Source of the DNA: an uncultured Bacteroidota bacterium | Lineage (GTDB): Bacteria; Bacteroidota; Bacteroidia; Flavobacteriales; Flavobacteriaceae | Assembly (NCBI GenBank): GCA_902584445.1 | Contig: CACHZY010000014.1 | Location: 1 to 48,521 of the forward strand | Length of the DNA stretch: 48,521 bases | Reading direction: 5' to 3' | Shown here: one piece after another, positions 34,083 through 43,095 of the stretch | Layout: every line of letters starts with the position of its first letter | Numbering within the stretch: the stretch's first letter is position 1 | Notes under the pieces: model-generated | The model's database searches: none | Seen by the model: only the letters and a program-made list of their open reading frames with translations | What the model was told of the DNA's origin: nothing | Made by a program: the position numbers and the translations under genes

Positions 34083-35318
34083 CTATTTTCGAAAACTCTT
34101 TTCCGAGGTATACTCAAAGCATTCCAGATCAAACGTAGGAATTGCAGCCAAAAGGTGATCAAATATATCTGACATGATTTTTTCATAACTAATCCAAACC
34201 TTGTCAATAACAAAAACGTATATTTCAAGAGGAACACCCTCAGGTGATGGGGCAAGTTGCCTTACCATGACAGTAAGGTCTTGACTTATTTGTGGATGGT
34301 CTTTCAAATAAGCAAGCGCATATCGTCTAAACAATCCTATATTAGTCATATTCCTTCCATTCAATAATAATTTTTTGTTAACACCCTTATCCTTATTATC
34401 TTTTTCAATATCTTCTTTTCTTTGGGTGATGTAGCTAGAAATGCGTTCAATTTCTTTCAGCTTAGTTAATTTTTCATCATTAAGAAATTTAATGCTTGAT
34501 ACCTTAATTAAAATACTTCTTTTTATTCGTCTCCCTCCTGATTCACTCATTCCTCTCCAATTGATAAATGAGTCTGAAACTAATTTATATGTGGGAATAC
34601 TGGTTATTGTTTTATCAAAGTTTTGAACTTTTACTGTTGAAAGATTAATTTCAATTACATCTCCATCTGCATGATAGCTTTTCATTGTGATCCAGTCCCC
34701 AATTCTTACAATATCATTTACTGTGACTTGAATACTAGCAACAAAACCTAATATAGTATCTTTAAATATTAATAGTATTACAGCTGATAAAGCTCCAAGT
34801 GTAGCTAAAAATGTTCCAACATCTTTACCTGATATAATTGAAAAAATCACCATGATTCCAAAAAACCAAATAAAAATCATTATAACCTGTATATAACTAT
34901 CTATTGGTTTATCTCTAAAATTGGATAATGTTTTTAAATAATCCTTAATAGAATTCAATAGGCGTTTAACAAAAATAATTGTAATTAAAGTCCCAAATAC
35001 CTCCAATAAAATTTGAACAAACTCAAGACCAGTAGGGTGTTTAGATAATATATCATCAAGTGAAAAAAATAATAATAGTATTGGGGGGAAGCATGCTATG
35101 ATTGATGGTACTTTATTTTTAAGCAATAAATCATCAAATTTAGATTTAGTGTTTTTAGATACTTTATAAAAAAAAGAACGTAGTATTCTCCTGCTTATGA
35201 ACCATGTAAGGATTGTTAAAGAAAAAATAATTAATATAAATGTAAAAACTTCCATGAGTTCCGAAAATCCCTCACCCATACCAAGTTTTTTATAAATCTT
35301 GAATAGATCTAATTTCAT
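34083..35318 (-). CDS. MscS-type mechanosensitive channel
   Basis: A 411-residue membrane protein of the MscS superfamily, similar in length and layout to YbdG-type (miniconductance) channels. The N-terminus has four to five helices, 'DVGTFLATLGALSAVILLIFKD' (split) is the pore-lining Gly/Ala-rich helix, and 'VRIGDWITMKSYHADGDVIEINLSTVKVQN' (split) is the MscS beta domain. Such channels open under membrane tension and release solutes in hypo-osmotic shock. The C-terminus includes 'LAPSPEGVPLEIYVFV' of the cytosolic vestibule. It converges on the DUF6174 gene with 3 nt between stops. Confidence 0.92.
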   Translation of the reverse strand: MKLDLFKIYKKLGMGEGFSELMEVFTFILIIFSLTILTWFISRRILRSFFYKVSKNTKSKFDDLLLKNKVPSIIACFPPILLLFFSLDDILSKHPTGLEFVQILLEVFGTLITIIFVKRLLNSIKDYLKTLSNFRDKPIDSYIQVIMIFIWFFGIMVIFSIISGKDVGTFLATLGALSAVILLIFKDTILGFVASIQVTVNDIVRIGDWITMKSYHADGDVIEINLSTVKVQNFDKTITSIPTYKLVSDSFINWRGMSESGGRRIKRSILIKVSSIKFLNDEKLTKLKEIERISSYITQRKEDIEKDNKDKGVNKKLLLNGRNMTNIGLFRRYALAYLKDHPQISQDLTVMVRQLAPSPEGVPLEIYVFVIDKVWISYEKIMSDIFDHLLAAIPTFDLECFEYTSEKSFRK

Positions 35319-35385
35319 AATTAGAAGTTGTTATTATACTAATTTAATTGAAAAGGATGAATACAAATATTTTAAATAATAAATT

Positions 35386-35411
35386 AAAAAAAACCCCCTT
35401 ATACGGGGGTT
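35386..35411 (-). terminator. Intrinsic terminator after the second DUF2911 gene
   Basis: On the minus strand AACCCCC (from 35411) pairs with GGGGGTT around a 6-nt loop, followed by a run of T (35386-35393 on the plus strand is A). It is 24 nt after the stop of the gene at 35435. Confidence 0.9.
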
Positions 35412-35434
35412 ATAATCTTTGATTTTCCTCAAAA

Positions 35435-35965
35435 TTAAAGGATAGTTATTGGTATAGAAACTCTAACATTTCCCCAACCACCGTGAAGAACAGCATCAGA
35501 TCCTTTTCCAGTAAATATTAGAGAAAAGGCCTCTAGATATTCTGATGATTCTATAGCTGGGACATCTATTCTTGCTACATCTTTAGATTTATCATAATTG
35601 TATGCCCCCCATACGTATTTAGCAGAATTAATTATAATTTCGGTAGATTCCTCTTTAGGGTATGAGTAAAGAGTATAAGTTCCCTCTTTTATAGTTGTAT
35701 CGCCCAATTTTACTGGTTTTAAGATTCTTATTTCAGTAGCCTCATTAGCTCCAGTTCTCCAAACCTTATATGCAGGCACAAGCTCCGCAAGCTTTCTGCC
35801 TTTTAATTGAGGTCTACTATAGGTTATAATTATTGCTTTATCCGAAACCCTATTAGACATTGGATAAAAAATACGATCCATTGGACTGACATCTAATTTT
35901 TTGAATTTTTGAGCTTGAGTTAGAGTTGCACACGACAGTAACAGTATAAATATTATTTTTTTCAT
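35435..35965 (-). CDS. DUF2911 exported protein
   Basis: A 176-residue exported protein with signal 'MKKIIFILLLSCATLTQA' and a single DUF2911 domain: 'LDVSPMDRIFYP', 'AIITYSRPQLKGRKLAELV' and 'WRTGANEATEIRILKPVKLG' are hallmarks, as in the longer copy at 23276-24118, while the TPR-like C-terminus is missing here. The function is unknown. A strong terminator follows, and no promoter box is clear upstream, so it is probably a single-gene unit. Confidence 0.92.
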   Translation of the reverse strand: MKKIIFILLLSCATLTQAQKFKKLDVSPMDRIFYPMSNRVSDKAIIITYSRPQLKGRKLAELVPAYKVWRTGANEATEIRILKPVKLGDTTIKEGTYTLYSYPKEESTEIIINSAKYVWGAYNYDKSKDVARIDVPAIESSEYLEAFSLIFTGKGSDAVLHGGWGNVRVSIPITIL

Positions 35966-36084
35966 GATAAGAAATTTCTACTAATTAATTTAAAATTATT
36001 ATTAAAGTTTAATATTTTGAAGTTTTATATATTCATAAAATTAAAAAAGATTTCTATAATTCTTCAACCTCTTTACGAAATATA

Positions 36085-38394
36085 TCATTTTATCTCAATT
36101 AAGTGTTTTCCTCCATAAACTTGTTCTAAGTGATATTTATTATTACGAGTTTTTAGATCTAAAACATTGCCGTTATGATAGATTTGCTGACTACCTTTTT
36201 TAGCAGGTAAAATAAGGTAACCTTCAACACCTCCTGGGATTTCAACCTCAAGTGTAAAGCTATTCTTATCTTGTTTACAGCTAACTAATACCTCTCCTGA
36301 AATGAAACTTGTTTTAAGCTTTGCAAAGTTTAAATCACCAATTTTTGGATGAATTTTAATTTTTTTTGCCCCTGGACTAATTGGTTCTACTCCCATCATT
36401 TTTCTTACAATAATATTAGCTGGAGCTCCACCCCATGCATGATTTAAATCTAAGTTTGGTTTGTATCTTTTGTCCCAAGCTTCCATTGTAATTGTTGAGC
36501 CATATCTAATCATATTATACCAGCTTCTTTCTGTTTTCGCTGCCATTAATTTAATTCCGTGATTAGATGCGCCATTTTCAAATAAGCTCTCCAATAAAAT
36601 TTGTGAGCCATATACACTACAAGACATTCCCCTGCTACTTATATATTTAACTACTGGATCAACATTTTTTTTAGGAATTAGTCCAAATGATAATGCAAAC
36701 ATATTAGCATGTTGTGATTTGTGTTCTGTATCTTGACCATCATTAATTAAACCACTAGATGGTTCCTGAAAAGTTTTAAGATATTGTATTTTAACCCTTT
36801 CATAATATTTTTTGAAGAGTAATGCATCCTCTACTTTGCCTAAATCTATTGCGATTTTTTCCATGATTTTCAAACATCCAAAAAACAATGCATTAACAAC
36901 TGCATTATATTTTTGATATACATATCCATCATTTTCTCCAGGATACTCCTTTTCAGATCCAATGTAATGAGTTAAATTATTATAACCACCTGGAGGTTGA
37001 GCTTGAGGCCAATCAACTATATCTCTTAAATTATTATTTTTTCCCCAATGATTTTTATGAAGTTTTTTAAAAAAATCTTCCGTTTGTTTGCCAGTTAAAG
37101 TACTTATTAATCCTGTTTCATCTGCCAAATCCAAAAGTGTTTTAATTTTTAACTCATCATAATACTTAACAATAAATCTATCGTCACCAGTGTAGAGATA
37201 ATCATACCAAGCCATTAGTATATTATAAAGAGTCCATTCTGTGGGCCAAGTGGGGTTAAATAATAAATGTTTCATACTTCCTCTTGAAATACTATACTCA
37301 GCATCAACTGCATAGTGTGACAACTGATTGATAAAAGCGTCTGCCTCATAGGGAATCCTCTCACGATCTCCATCTACATAATAACCGCAAAAACTTGTTG
37401 CTTTCATTGAGTATTTGCATAAATCCCAAACTTGATTTAAAATTGAATCACTTGAAATGAATGATGAGGCATTTTCATCAAAAGAATAGTTTATGTCAGT
37501 TCTGATAATATCATCTTCGGTTAAATTACCTTCATAATCTTCTATTTCGACATACCTGAAAGGGTATACCTCACCTATATAACTAGGCATTTCAATCATA
37601 AATCTGTTTCTGGCTCTTTTTGGGTTATTTGGCCATTCAATTTCATACCAGTGACTTCCTTTATTTAATTTTAGTATGGTTTGATAGTATCTGATATTTC
37701 TTCCCGGTTTACTGTCAATTTGGTTGAAATCTTTAATTTTCATTTCCCCAACTGCAATACTAACAGAGTCATTTTTAGATGAGTTCAATCTTATTTTTAA
37801 TTTGGAAAATGCAGCTTTCTCGAAATCAATAAAATAGTTAATATTATTTTTTTTTATTAATGTTGGTTTTTGTTCAGTAGCAAGAAGTGTTTCTTGAGAA
37901 TACTTTCCACTAGCATAATTTTGATCGATTACAAATGCTTTTGGTTCAGAGAATTCAGATATGAATTCCTCTTTTTCCCAATAACGAATTTTCCAATAAT
38001 ATACTTTTTCCGTTTTTAATTCTTTTCCATTGTATAATTGCGAAAAGGCAGTTGAATTTATTTTACCTGAATCCCATAAATCACCTTTATTTTTATTTAA
38101 AAGTTTAACTGAGCTACTAACTAAAAGTTGATAAGATATTGACTGTTTTGATTTGTGGTCTAAAACCCAATTAAAAAGAGGGGTTTTAGTTTGGATTTTC
38201 GAAATTTCATATTTATTGGTTGATAAAATTTCGTTATTAAGCATTAATTCTTGCACCACTCCATTTAATTTGACGTGATCCGAATTTCGCAACAAATCAG
38301 TTCTTAGTTCTTTAGGTTTAACCAATCTATATTGGCATCCTACATGTAGTAAAAAACTTACAAAACTAATTCCTAACAGGAATGTTTTTTTCAT
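36085..38394 (-). CDS. Alpha-L-rhamnosidase-like lipoprotein (GH78-type)
   Basis: A 769-residue protein with a lipoprotein signal ('FVSFLLHVGC', Cys20). The N-terminal part (about 60-160) is beta-rich; the (alpha/alpha)6 barrel (about 320-680) includes 'YYVDGDRERIPYEADAF', 'NPTWPTEWTLYNILMAWYDYL' (split) and 'GSTITMEAWDKRYKPNLDLNHAWGG' (split), all typical of six-hairpin GH78 enzymes; a C-terminal beta domain ('PGGVEGYLILP') follows. GH78 members cut terminal alpha-L-rhamnose by inversion; Asp/Glu in 'DGDRERIPYE' are candidate catalytic residues. It lies in the catabolic cluster next to phosphatase and sulfatase genes. Confidence 0.85.
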   Translation of the reverse strand: MKKTFLLGISFVSFLLHVGCQYRLVKPKELRTDLLRNSDHVKLNGVVQELMLNNEILSTNKYEISKIQTKTPLFNWVLDHKSKQSISYQLLVSSSVKLLNKNKGDLWDSGKINSTAFSQLYNGKELKTEKVYYWKIRYWEKEEFISEFSEPKAFVIDQNYASGKYSQETLLATEQKPTLIKKNNINYFIDFEKAAFSKLKIRLNSSKNDSVSIAVGEMKIKDFNQIDSKPGRNIRYYQTILKLNKGSHWYEIEWPNNPKRARNRFMIEMPSYIGEVYPFRYVEIEDYEGNLTEDDIIRTDINYSFDENASSFISSDSILNQVWDLCKYSMKATSFCGYYVDGDRERIPYEADAFINQLSHYAVDAEYSISRGSMKHLLFNPTWPTEWTLYNILMAWYDYLYTGDDRFIVKYYDELKIKTLLDLADETGLISTLTGKQTEDFFKKLHKNHWGKNNNLRDIVDWPQAQPPGGYNNLTHYIGSEKEYPGENDGYVYQKYNAVVNALFFGCLKIMEKIAIDLGKVEDALLFKKYYERVKIQYLKTFQEPSSGLINDGQDTEHKSQHANMFALSFGLIPKKNVDPVVKYISSRGMSCSVYGSQILLESLFENGASNHGIKLMAAKTERSWYNMIRYGSTITMEAWDKRYKPNLDLNHAWGGAPANIIVRKMMGVEPISPGAKKIKIHPKIGDLNFAKLKTSFISGEVLVSCKQDKNSFTLEVEIPGGVEGYLILPAKKGSQQIYHNGNVLDLKTRNNKYHLEQVYGGKHLIEIK

Positions 38395-38472
38395 TGCAAA
38401 ATAATTTTATTCTAACAAGAGCTTCAATTTGTAAGTAAAAACTGAGACTATAAAGAAAATATGTGTGATGAT

Positions 38473-38507
38473 TTTGTTTTTCAATTGGATTATGTTTGAA
38501 AAACAAA
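38473..38507. repeat. 12-bp perfect inverted repeat between the phosphatase and rhamnosidase genes
   Basis: TTTGTTTTTCAA (38473-38484) and TTGAAAAACAAA (38496-38507) are exact reverse complements with an 11-nt spacer. The repeat begins 7 nt beyond the phosphatase stop. Without a T-run on the minus strand it is not a textbook terminator and could be an operator for the rhamnosidase gene. Confidence 0.6.
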
Positions 38508-38513
38508 CCATTT

Positions 38514-39878
38514 TTAAAAATGATTGTTTAATTTATTTTTACCATCATCTTTTAATATCTGGAAGCTGTCAAAAAGCCTTCCAGTTGGAGTAAATGATTT
38601 ATATTTCAATAAATCACCATCAATTGAAATATGCTGGAATAATTGTATTTGCTCTCCTGCTTTTTCTCTTTTGGCTCCAAATTCGTCCCAACCTTTTTCA
38701 TTTATTGAGTACATTTTTGCACCACTCACGGAAACAACATAAACAGGCCCTTTAACAATTTTGGATTTACCATCTCTATCCAGTTGATTTGGGTTTTCAT
38801 AAACAGCTCCTCTTGCATAAGTATGGTCGTGACCTTGCAGGGCTAGGTCAACCTGGTATTGATCAAACAATGGCTTCCAATACTGTCTTAACTCAGTATT
38901 ATCTCTGCCAGTTGAAGCTGAGAAAACAGGGTGGTGATAAGTTACTACAGTCCATTTTTTTTCATTTTCAGCTAAAATCTTTCTTAGCCATTTGGCTTGA
39001 AGTTTTATTTTGACATTACTATTAAGAGCTATAATTCTTAAATTAGGATAATCCACATAATAACAGGTTTCTTCCAAACTCTTTGGACCATTTTTAGGTA
39101 AGGAGAATTGAGGTTGCCATTGAAGAGAGAGGATACGACCATCCCCTTTCTGCTCTATTTCAGTTCTTTGATATTCATGATTACCTGGAACCGCAATAGC
39201 AGGAATCTCAGAATGAATAAAGTTACCTGCTGCAAACCATTCATTCCACTCACTTTCACTGTGGGCCTTATCAACTAAATCTCCAGCATGAATAAAAAAA
39301 TCGGCATCCGGAGCCACTTTGTAAGCTTTTCGAATTACTCTTGACCAGAGACTTAGTATATAATTTTGAGCATCACCGACATATAAAAATGAAATTGGAC
39401 TTTCCTTATTGTTAGAAGTTTTAAATTGATGCCATTCACTTTTAAATTTTGTATTACCTACTCGATAAGCATATAGAGTATTTGGTTTTAAACCTTCAAT
39501 CTTTACCTCAAAATAGCTCGACTCGAAACCATCTAAATTTGATCCCTCGGTATTTAGGAATGACCTCTTTGCATATTGACGAATTTTTTTTCTTCCAAAT
39601 CTAGGTCCATCTCCAGCAATTGCAATTTCTACAAACCCCACCTTATTTGTGGGCTCAGTTCTCCAATTGATCCCAATAGAAGTTGATGGGTCCTTGGTCG
39701 CACTTAAAATAACATGGTCAGGAAAATCATCTGGTGCCGCCCATTCTTTTATAATAGCGTCAAGTTCATTTTTCTGTTTTTGGGAAAATAATGAGTTATG
39801 CTGAAAAGAAATTAAGAAAATGCCAAGAAATAATTTGATGCAAAATGAAAAAAAGTCGCGGTTTATTATGATTATCAT
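38514..39878 (-). CDS. Purple acid phosphatase-like metallophosphoesterase
   Basis: A 454-residue exported protein (N-terminal hydrophobic helix about 8-28). A Fn3-like purple acid phosphatase N-terminal domain ('PDHVILSATKDPSTSIGINWR' split) precedes the calcineurin-like catalytic domain, where all metal motifs are seen: 'YVGDAQN', 'HAGDLVDKA', 'PGNHEYQ', 'VTYHHPVFS' and 'QGHDHTYARG'. These enzymes hydrolyse phosphate esters with a binuclear centre; relatives can act on sulfated or phosphorylated glycans. It is upstream of the rhamnosidase gene. The exact substrate is unknown. Confidence 0.9.
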   Translation of the reverse strand: MIIIINRDFFSFCIKLFLGIFLISFQHNSLFSQKQKNELDAIIKEWAAPDDFPDHVILSATKDPSTSIGINWRTEPTNKVGFVEIAIAGDGPRFGRKKIRQYAKRSFLNTEGSNLDGFESSYFEVKIEGLKPNTLYAYRVGNTKFKSEWHQFKTSNNKESPISFLYVGDAQNYILSLWSRVIRKAYKVAPDADFFIHAGDLVDKAHSESEWNEWFAAGNFIHSEIPAIAVPGNHEYQRTEIEQKGDGRILSLQWQPQFSLPKNGPKSLEETCYYVDYPNLRIIALNSNVKIKLQAKWLRKILAENEKKWTVVTYHHPVFSASTGRDNTELRQYWKPLFDQYQVDLALQGHDHTYARGAVYENPNQLDRDGKSKIVKGPVYVVSVSGAKMYSINEKGWDEFGAKREKAGEQIQLFQHISIDGDLLKYKSFTPTGRLFDSFQILKDDGKNKLNNHF

Positions 39879-39956
39879 ATAACCTTTTTAAATAACTTGT
39901 TAATTAATATAGTTTGTTTAAGTATTTAAACCTATTTTACGAATAGTTATTTAAAT

Positions 39957-41579
39957 TTAATAACTAGCAATATCGATATCTTTATACAATATTTCCATAT
40001 TTCTATTTGAATGAAGCTGGATTCCAACAGGGCCATTCATGTTAGCTTCTTCAAGTTTATAATCCATTACGAAAACTCCATTAAACCAAACTCGATATCT
40101 GTTTCCTACAGCTTCTGCTTCCATATAATTCCAATCATCCATTTTCAATATCTCTGCAACTTTTACAGCTTCTTTAGGATATCCTTTTTTTGGAATGTAA
40201 GGTGAGCCAGTCATGTCTCTTTTTAACGAACCAGAAACACCTATTTGGATTTGAGGATTAAATTCATCACTACCTCGCATAAAAATACCTGAATCGATAT
40301 TCCCAGTTATAAATTTAAATTTGAGACGAACTCTAAAATTTTTAAATTCATCTCTCGTCCAAAGTGTTGATCCTTCTTGATTAGGTCCACTTTTAACTCT
40401 TAAATTTCCATCTACAATTGACCACCATATATTGTCATCATTATCTATCTCACTAACTATTGTACCTTTTTTTTCACCTCTACGAGTTCTTATTACCCAA
40501 TTAGACAAATCGCTTCCATCAAAATATTTTTCGTACATATCTTCTGTGAAAGTGAACTCCTTTATTTTTTCAAGATTTATGACTGAGCCACTGTGAATTA
40601 ACATCCTATGGTTAAAAGTAGTAGATTCTCCATCATTAAGTGAAAAATTTAAAACTTCATCACCTTTAGAAAAGACCTCTTGTCCCAATGGATTTGCTGA
40701 GAATAGACCATAGTCTCTTGCATGCCAATATGTTGGATAACCAACGTTATTTGGATGGTCTATGATAGTAATTGATACGGGCTCCTCATCCATTCGGCTA
40801 TATAATTTTACCCATTCTGATCTTGTCCCCCAAACTTCATTTCCCTCTAGTCCTCTACTACTTAAGTAGTTTCCATTAACTCCAGTATTATCTAAAACTT
40901 TTACCTCGGTTGGATTTCCCTGAGCATCAACAAATATTGCTGGCTTCTTAGATGGTAATTCCATCGCGCGAGTAACTCGTACTCCAAAAACCCCCTCTTT
41001 ATTGTCATCAAAAGACACATCAGTAAGTGCTACAAGATTTGTCTTCCTATCGATTATCCTTGTATCTCCTGTTTGAGAAAAAACAAAAACCGTAGTTTCT
41101 TCAAGAATAGGATCACCATTAGTTGTTTGCCATTCACTTTTGGTTTCTATACTTCCATTTTCTTGATTTATATCAACTATTTTTGAATGAACTATTTTAC
41201 CATAATTTTCGATTTTTTCTTTAGGAATAGCATCTGAATTATTCCAAAAATCAAGACCATTAACATCACCATAATTAAACCAATGCCCCATATGATGTGG
41301 ATGATCTACTCGCTCTCCTGGCTTTGGATCAATTGGAAAACCTCTAGTTAAAGTTTTCCCACTTGAAGTTATTAATGGAAATAGAACTGGCTTTGGTAAT
41401 GACTTATCATATATATAGCTTGTAAAAAGTGCTCCGTTAATTTTTACATCAATCTTATTATTAACTGTATCGCTAATAAAAACTACCGAAGACTTATTAG
41501 CCTCGGTAGTTTTAGGTTCTCCCTCACAATAACTCATAGTAATTGAAAGGATTGAAATTAAGAATATTGCCCTAATCAT
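39957..41579 (-). CDS. DUF6807 (PmoA-like) - DUF1080 fusion protein
   Basis: A 540-residue secreted protein, probably lipoprotein ('LSITMSYC', Cys19). The N-terminal part (about 30-330) matches the DUF6807 / PmoA-like family, with 'GERVDHPHHMGHWFNYGDVNG' (split) and 'EGVFGVRVTRAMEL' as hallmarks. A DUF1080 jelly roll (about 345-538) follows, with 'FKFITGNIDSGIFMRG', 'YRVWFNGVFVMDY' and 'GPVGIQLHSNRN'. The name PmoA is historical; the domain occurs beside glycosidases in Bacteroidota. The gene is 9 nt after the Gfo/Idh/MocA gene and probably co-transcribed. Confidence 0.87.
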   Translation of the reverse strand: MIRAIFLISILSITMSYCEGEPKTTEANKSSVVFISDTVNNKIDVKINGALFTSYIYDKSLPKPVLFPLITSSGKTLTRGFPIDPKPGERVDHPHHMGHWFNYGDVNGLDFWNNSDAIPKEKIENYGKIVHSKIVDINQENGSIETKSEWQTTNGDPILEETTVFVFSQTGDTRIIDRKTNLVALTDVSFDDNKEGVFGVRVTRAMELPSKKPAIFVDAQGNPTEVKVLDNTGVNGNYLSSRGLEGNEVWGTRSEWVKLYSRMDEEPVSITIIDHPNNVGYPTYWHARDYGLFSANPLGQEVFSKGDEVLNFSLNDGESTTFNHRMLIHSGSVINLEKIKEFTFTEDMYEKYFDGSDLSNWVIRTRRGEKKGTIVSEIDNDDNIWWSIVDGNLRVKSGPNQEGSTLWTRDEFKNFRVRLKFKFITGNIDSGIFMRGSDEFNPQIQIGVSGSLKRDMTGSPYIPKKGYPKEAVKVAEILKMDDWNYMEAEAVGNRYRVWFNGVFVMDYKLEEANMNGPVGIQLHSNRNMEILYKDIDIASY

Positions 41580-41588
41580 TATATTAGT

Positions 41589-42971
41589 TTAGTATTGAAA
41601 TACCTTACCTCCAGCCAGTACATCTTGATTTTTTACATCAAAAGTAGCTTTAAGCCCTGTTCTCATTGAGGCAGTAGTCATGATATTGGCAATTGAGTGA
41701 TTGTAACCTACTTCAACAGGAGCATTTGTTTTCTCTCTGCTTCGTATGCACTCCAACCAATTTAACATGTGATTAGAAGTCATATCATCTACTCCAGTAT
41801 TAGCGGATGTTACAACTTTAGTTTTAATACTAGATAAAGAAAACTCATCTAGCTGATTAGGCTTCATATTCATTGATTTTGAGTGTCGTTCAGATAGTCC
41901 ACCATTTGGAGTTACTTTATTTGTCTTCATGTTAAGTTCTCCACCGTTGGAATAATAGATTTCTTTTGTTCCACCCGCAGAATTTGTAAATCTAGACGAA
42001 TAAACAACTTGGAATCCAGATGAGAGATCATTTAATGGACCATAATCAAATACAGCAGTCATAGTATCAAAATTACTTCTACCGTCCTTCCACAAATAAA
42101 TTCCTCCATTTGCAGCAACACTTCTTGGATGGGCAAGACCTGAAAACCAGTGAACTGTATCTATTTGATGAGCCATCCATTGCCCAGGAATACCGGATGA
42201 TAAAGGCCAAAATAGTCGATATTCTAGGTATTTCCTTGGATCCCACTTCTCATAGGGTCGGTTCATAAGATATCTTTTCCAGTCAGTATCTGATTCTTTA
42301 ATATCACTTACTTTATTTGGGTAAACTCTCCATCTTCCTGGTTGGTTAACATTCCAAGTCATCTCAACCATCACAACATCACCAAATGCTCCAGATTTAA
42401 TATATTTTTCTGCAGCATGGTAGTTCTTTCCGCTTCTTCTCTGAGATCCTACTTGAAGCACAATACCAGCATCATTTGCAGCTTTAAGTCCTACACGAGC
42501 GTCAGCCATTGTCTCAGCAAAAGGCTTTTCGACATAAACATCTTTTTTAGCATTCGCTGCCTGGACGGTATGTAGAGCATGTTGAAAATCTGCAGTAGAA
42601 ATAATAACTGCATCAATTTTATTTTTATCATACATTTCCTCATTATTTCTCCAGGTTTTTATTTTATTGCCTGTCTTTTCTTCAAGAAATGCTTTTCCAT
42701 CCTCTCTTCGTCTGTTCCAAATATCTGAAACCCCTACGATTTGGCAGTTTTGATTTTTGGCATGGTTCTGAAAAGCGGGAATTAATGACCCTTTTGCTCT
42801 GCTTGAAAAACCAACAATTCCAACATTTATTCTATCATTTGAGCCAATAATTCTTCTGTAACTCTCTGCGCTCATTGAGCTAGAAGATGCACTTACACCA
42901 CTAATACCTGAAATAACTCCAGCGGATAATAGAGAAGCGTCTTTGATAAATTTCCTTCTGTTTGAATGCAT
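41589..42971 (-). CDS. Gfo/Idh/MocA family oxidoreductase (Tat-exported)
   Basis: A 460-residue NAD(P)-dependent sugar oxidoreductase. A Tat signal is present ('NRRKFIKDASLLSAG', about 4-18), so it is exported folded. The Rossmann domain opens 'INVGIVGFSSRAKG'; 'VYVEKPFAETMADAR' (about 146-160) holds Lys149 of the catalytic EKP motif; 'MAHQIDTVHWFSG' carries the His pair used for binding and catalysis. Gfo/Idh/MocA proteins of this form oxidise C3 of sugars or reverse it. ATG 42971 is chosen because it precedes the Tat signal; a frame from 43025 would run through the palindrome at 42999-43014. It leads the gene pair with the DUF6807-DUF1080 fusion. Confidence 0.92.
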   Translation of the reverse strand: MHSNRRKFIKDASLLSAGVISGISGVSASSSSMSAESYRRIIGSNDRINVGIVGFSSRAKGSLIPAFQNHAKNQNCQIVGVSDIWNRRREDGKAFLEEKTGNKIKTWRNNEEMYDKNKIDAVIISTADFQHALHTVQAANAKKDVYVEKPFAETMADARVGLKAANDAGIVLQVGSQRRSGKNYHAAEKYIKSGAFGDVVMVEMTWNVNQPGRWRVYPNKVSDIKESDTDWKRYLMNRPYEKWDPRKYLEYRLFWPLSSGIPGQWMAHQIDTVHWFSGLAHPRSVAANGGIYLWKDGRSNFDTMTAVFDYGPLNDLSSGFQVVYSSRFTNSAGGTKEIYYSNGGELNMKTNKVTPNGGLSERHSKSMNMKPNQLDEFSLSSIKTKVVTSANTGVDDMTSNHMLNWLECIRSREKTNAPVEVGYNHSIANIMTTASMRTGLKATFDVKNQDVLAGGKVFQY

Positions 42972-42998
42972 TATATAAGATTTAATATTATTTAAATT

Positions 42999-43014
42999 AA
43001 GTGTGCGTACACGC
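42999..43014. promoter_or_regulatory. Palindromic operator candidate before the Gfo/Idh/MocA gene
   Basis: The core GTGTGCGTACAC (43001-43012) is a near-perfect palindrome, and differs from the site at 47957-47972 at one of 12 core bases when read on the minus strand (GTGTACGCACAC). It lies 28 nt upstream of the ATG. A central CG step is typical of LacI-family operators. Confidence 0.65.
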
Positions 43015-43095
43015 AGACATTTCAAAAATATGATTTTTTTTAAATTATTAATTAAGTTATGACGCCTTTTTAGTAATAATTTTAAGATTCAAGTG

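Noticed and set aside
43026-43095. Possible short peptide or further operator between the Gfo/Idh/MocA and sulfatase genes.
   Set aside because: Only AT-rich sequence is seen, with no start-stop frame of note and no third GTGTRCGCACAC copy.
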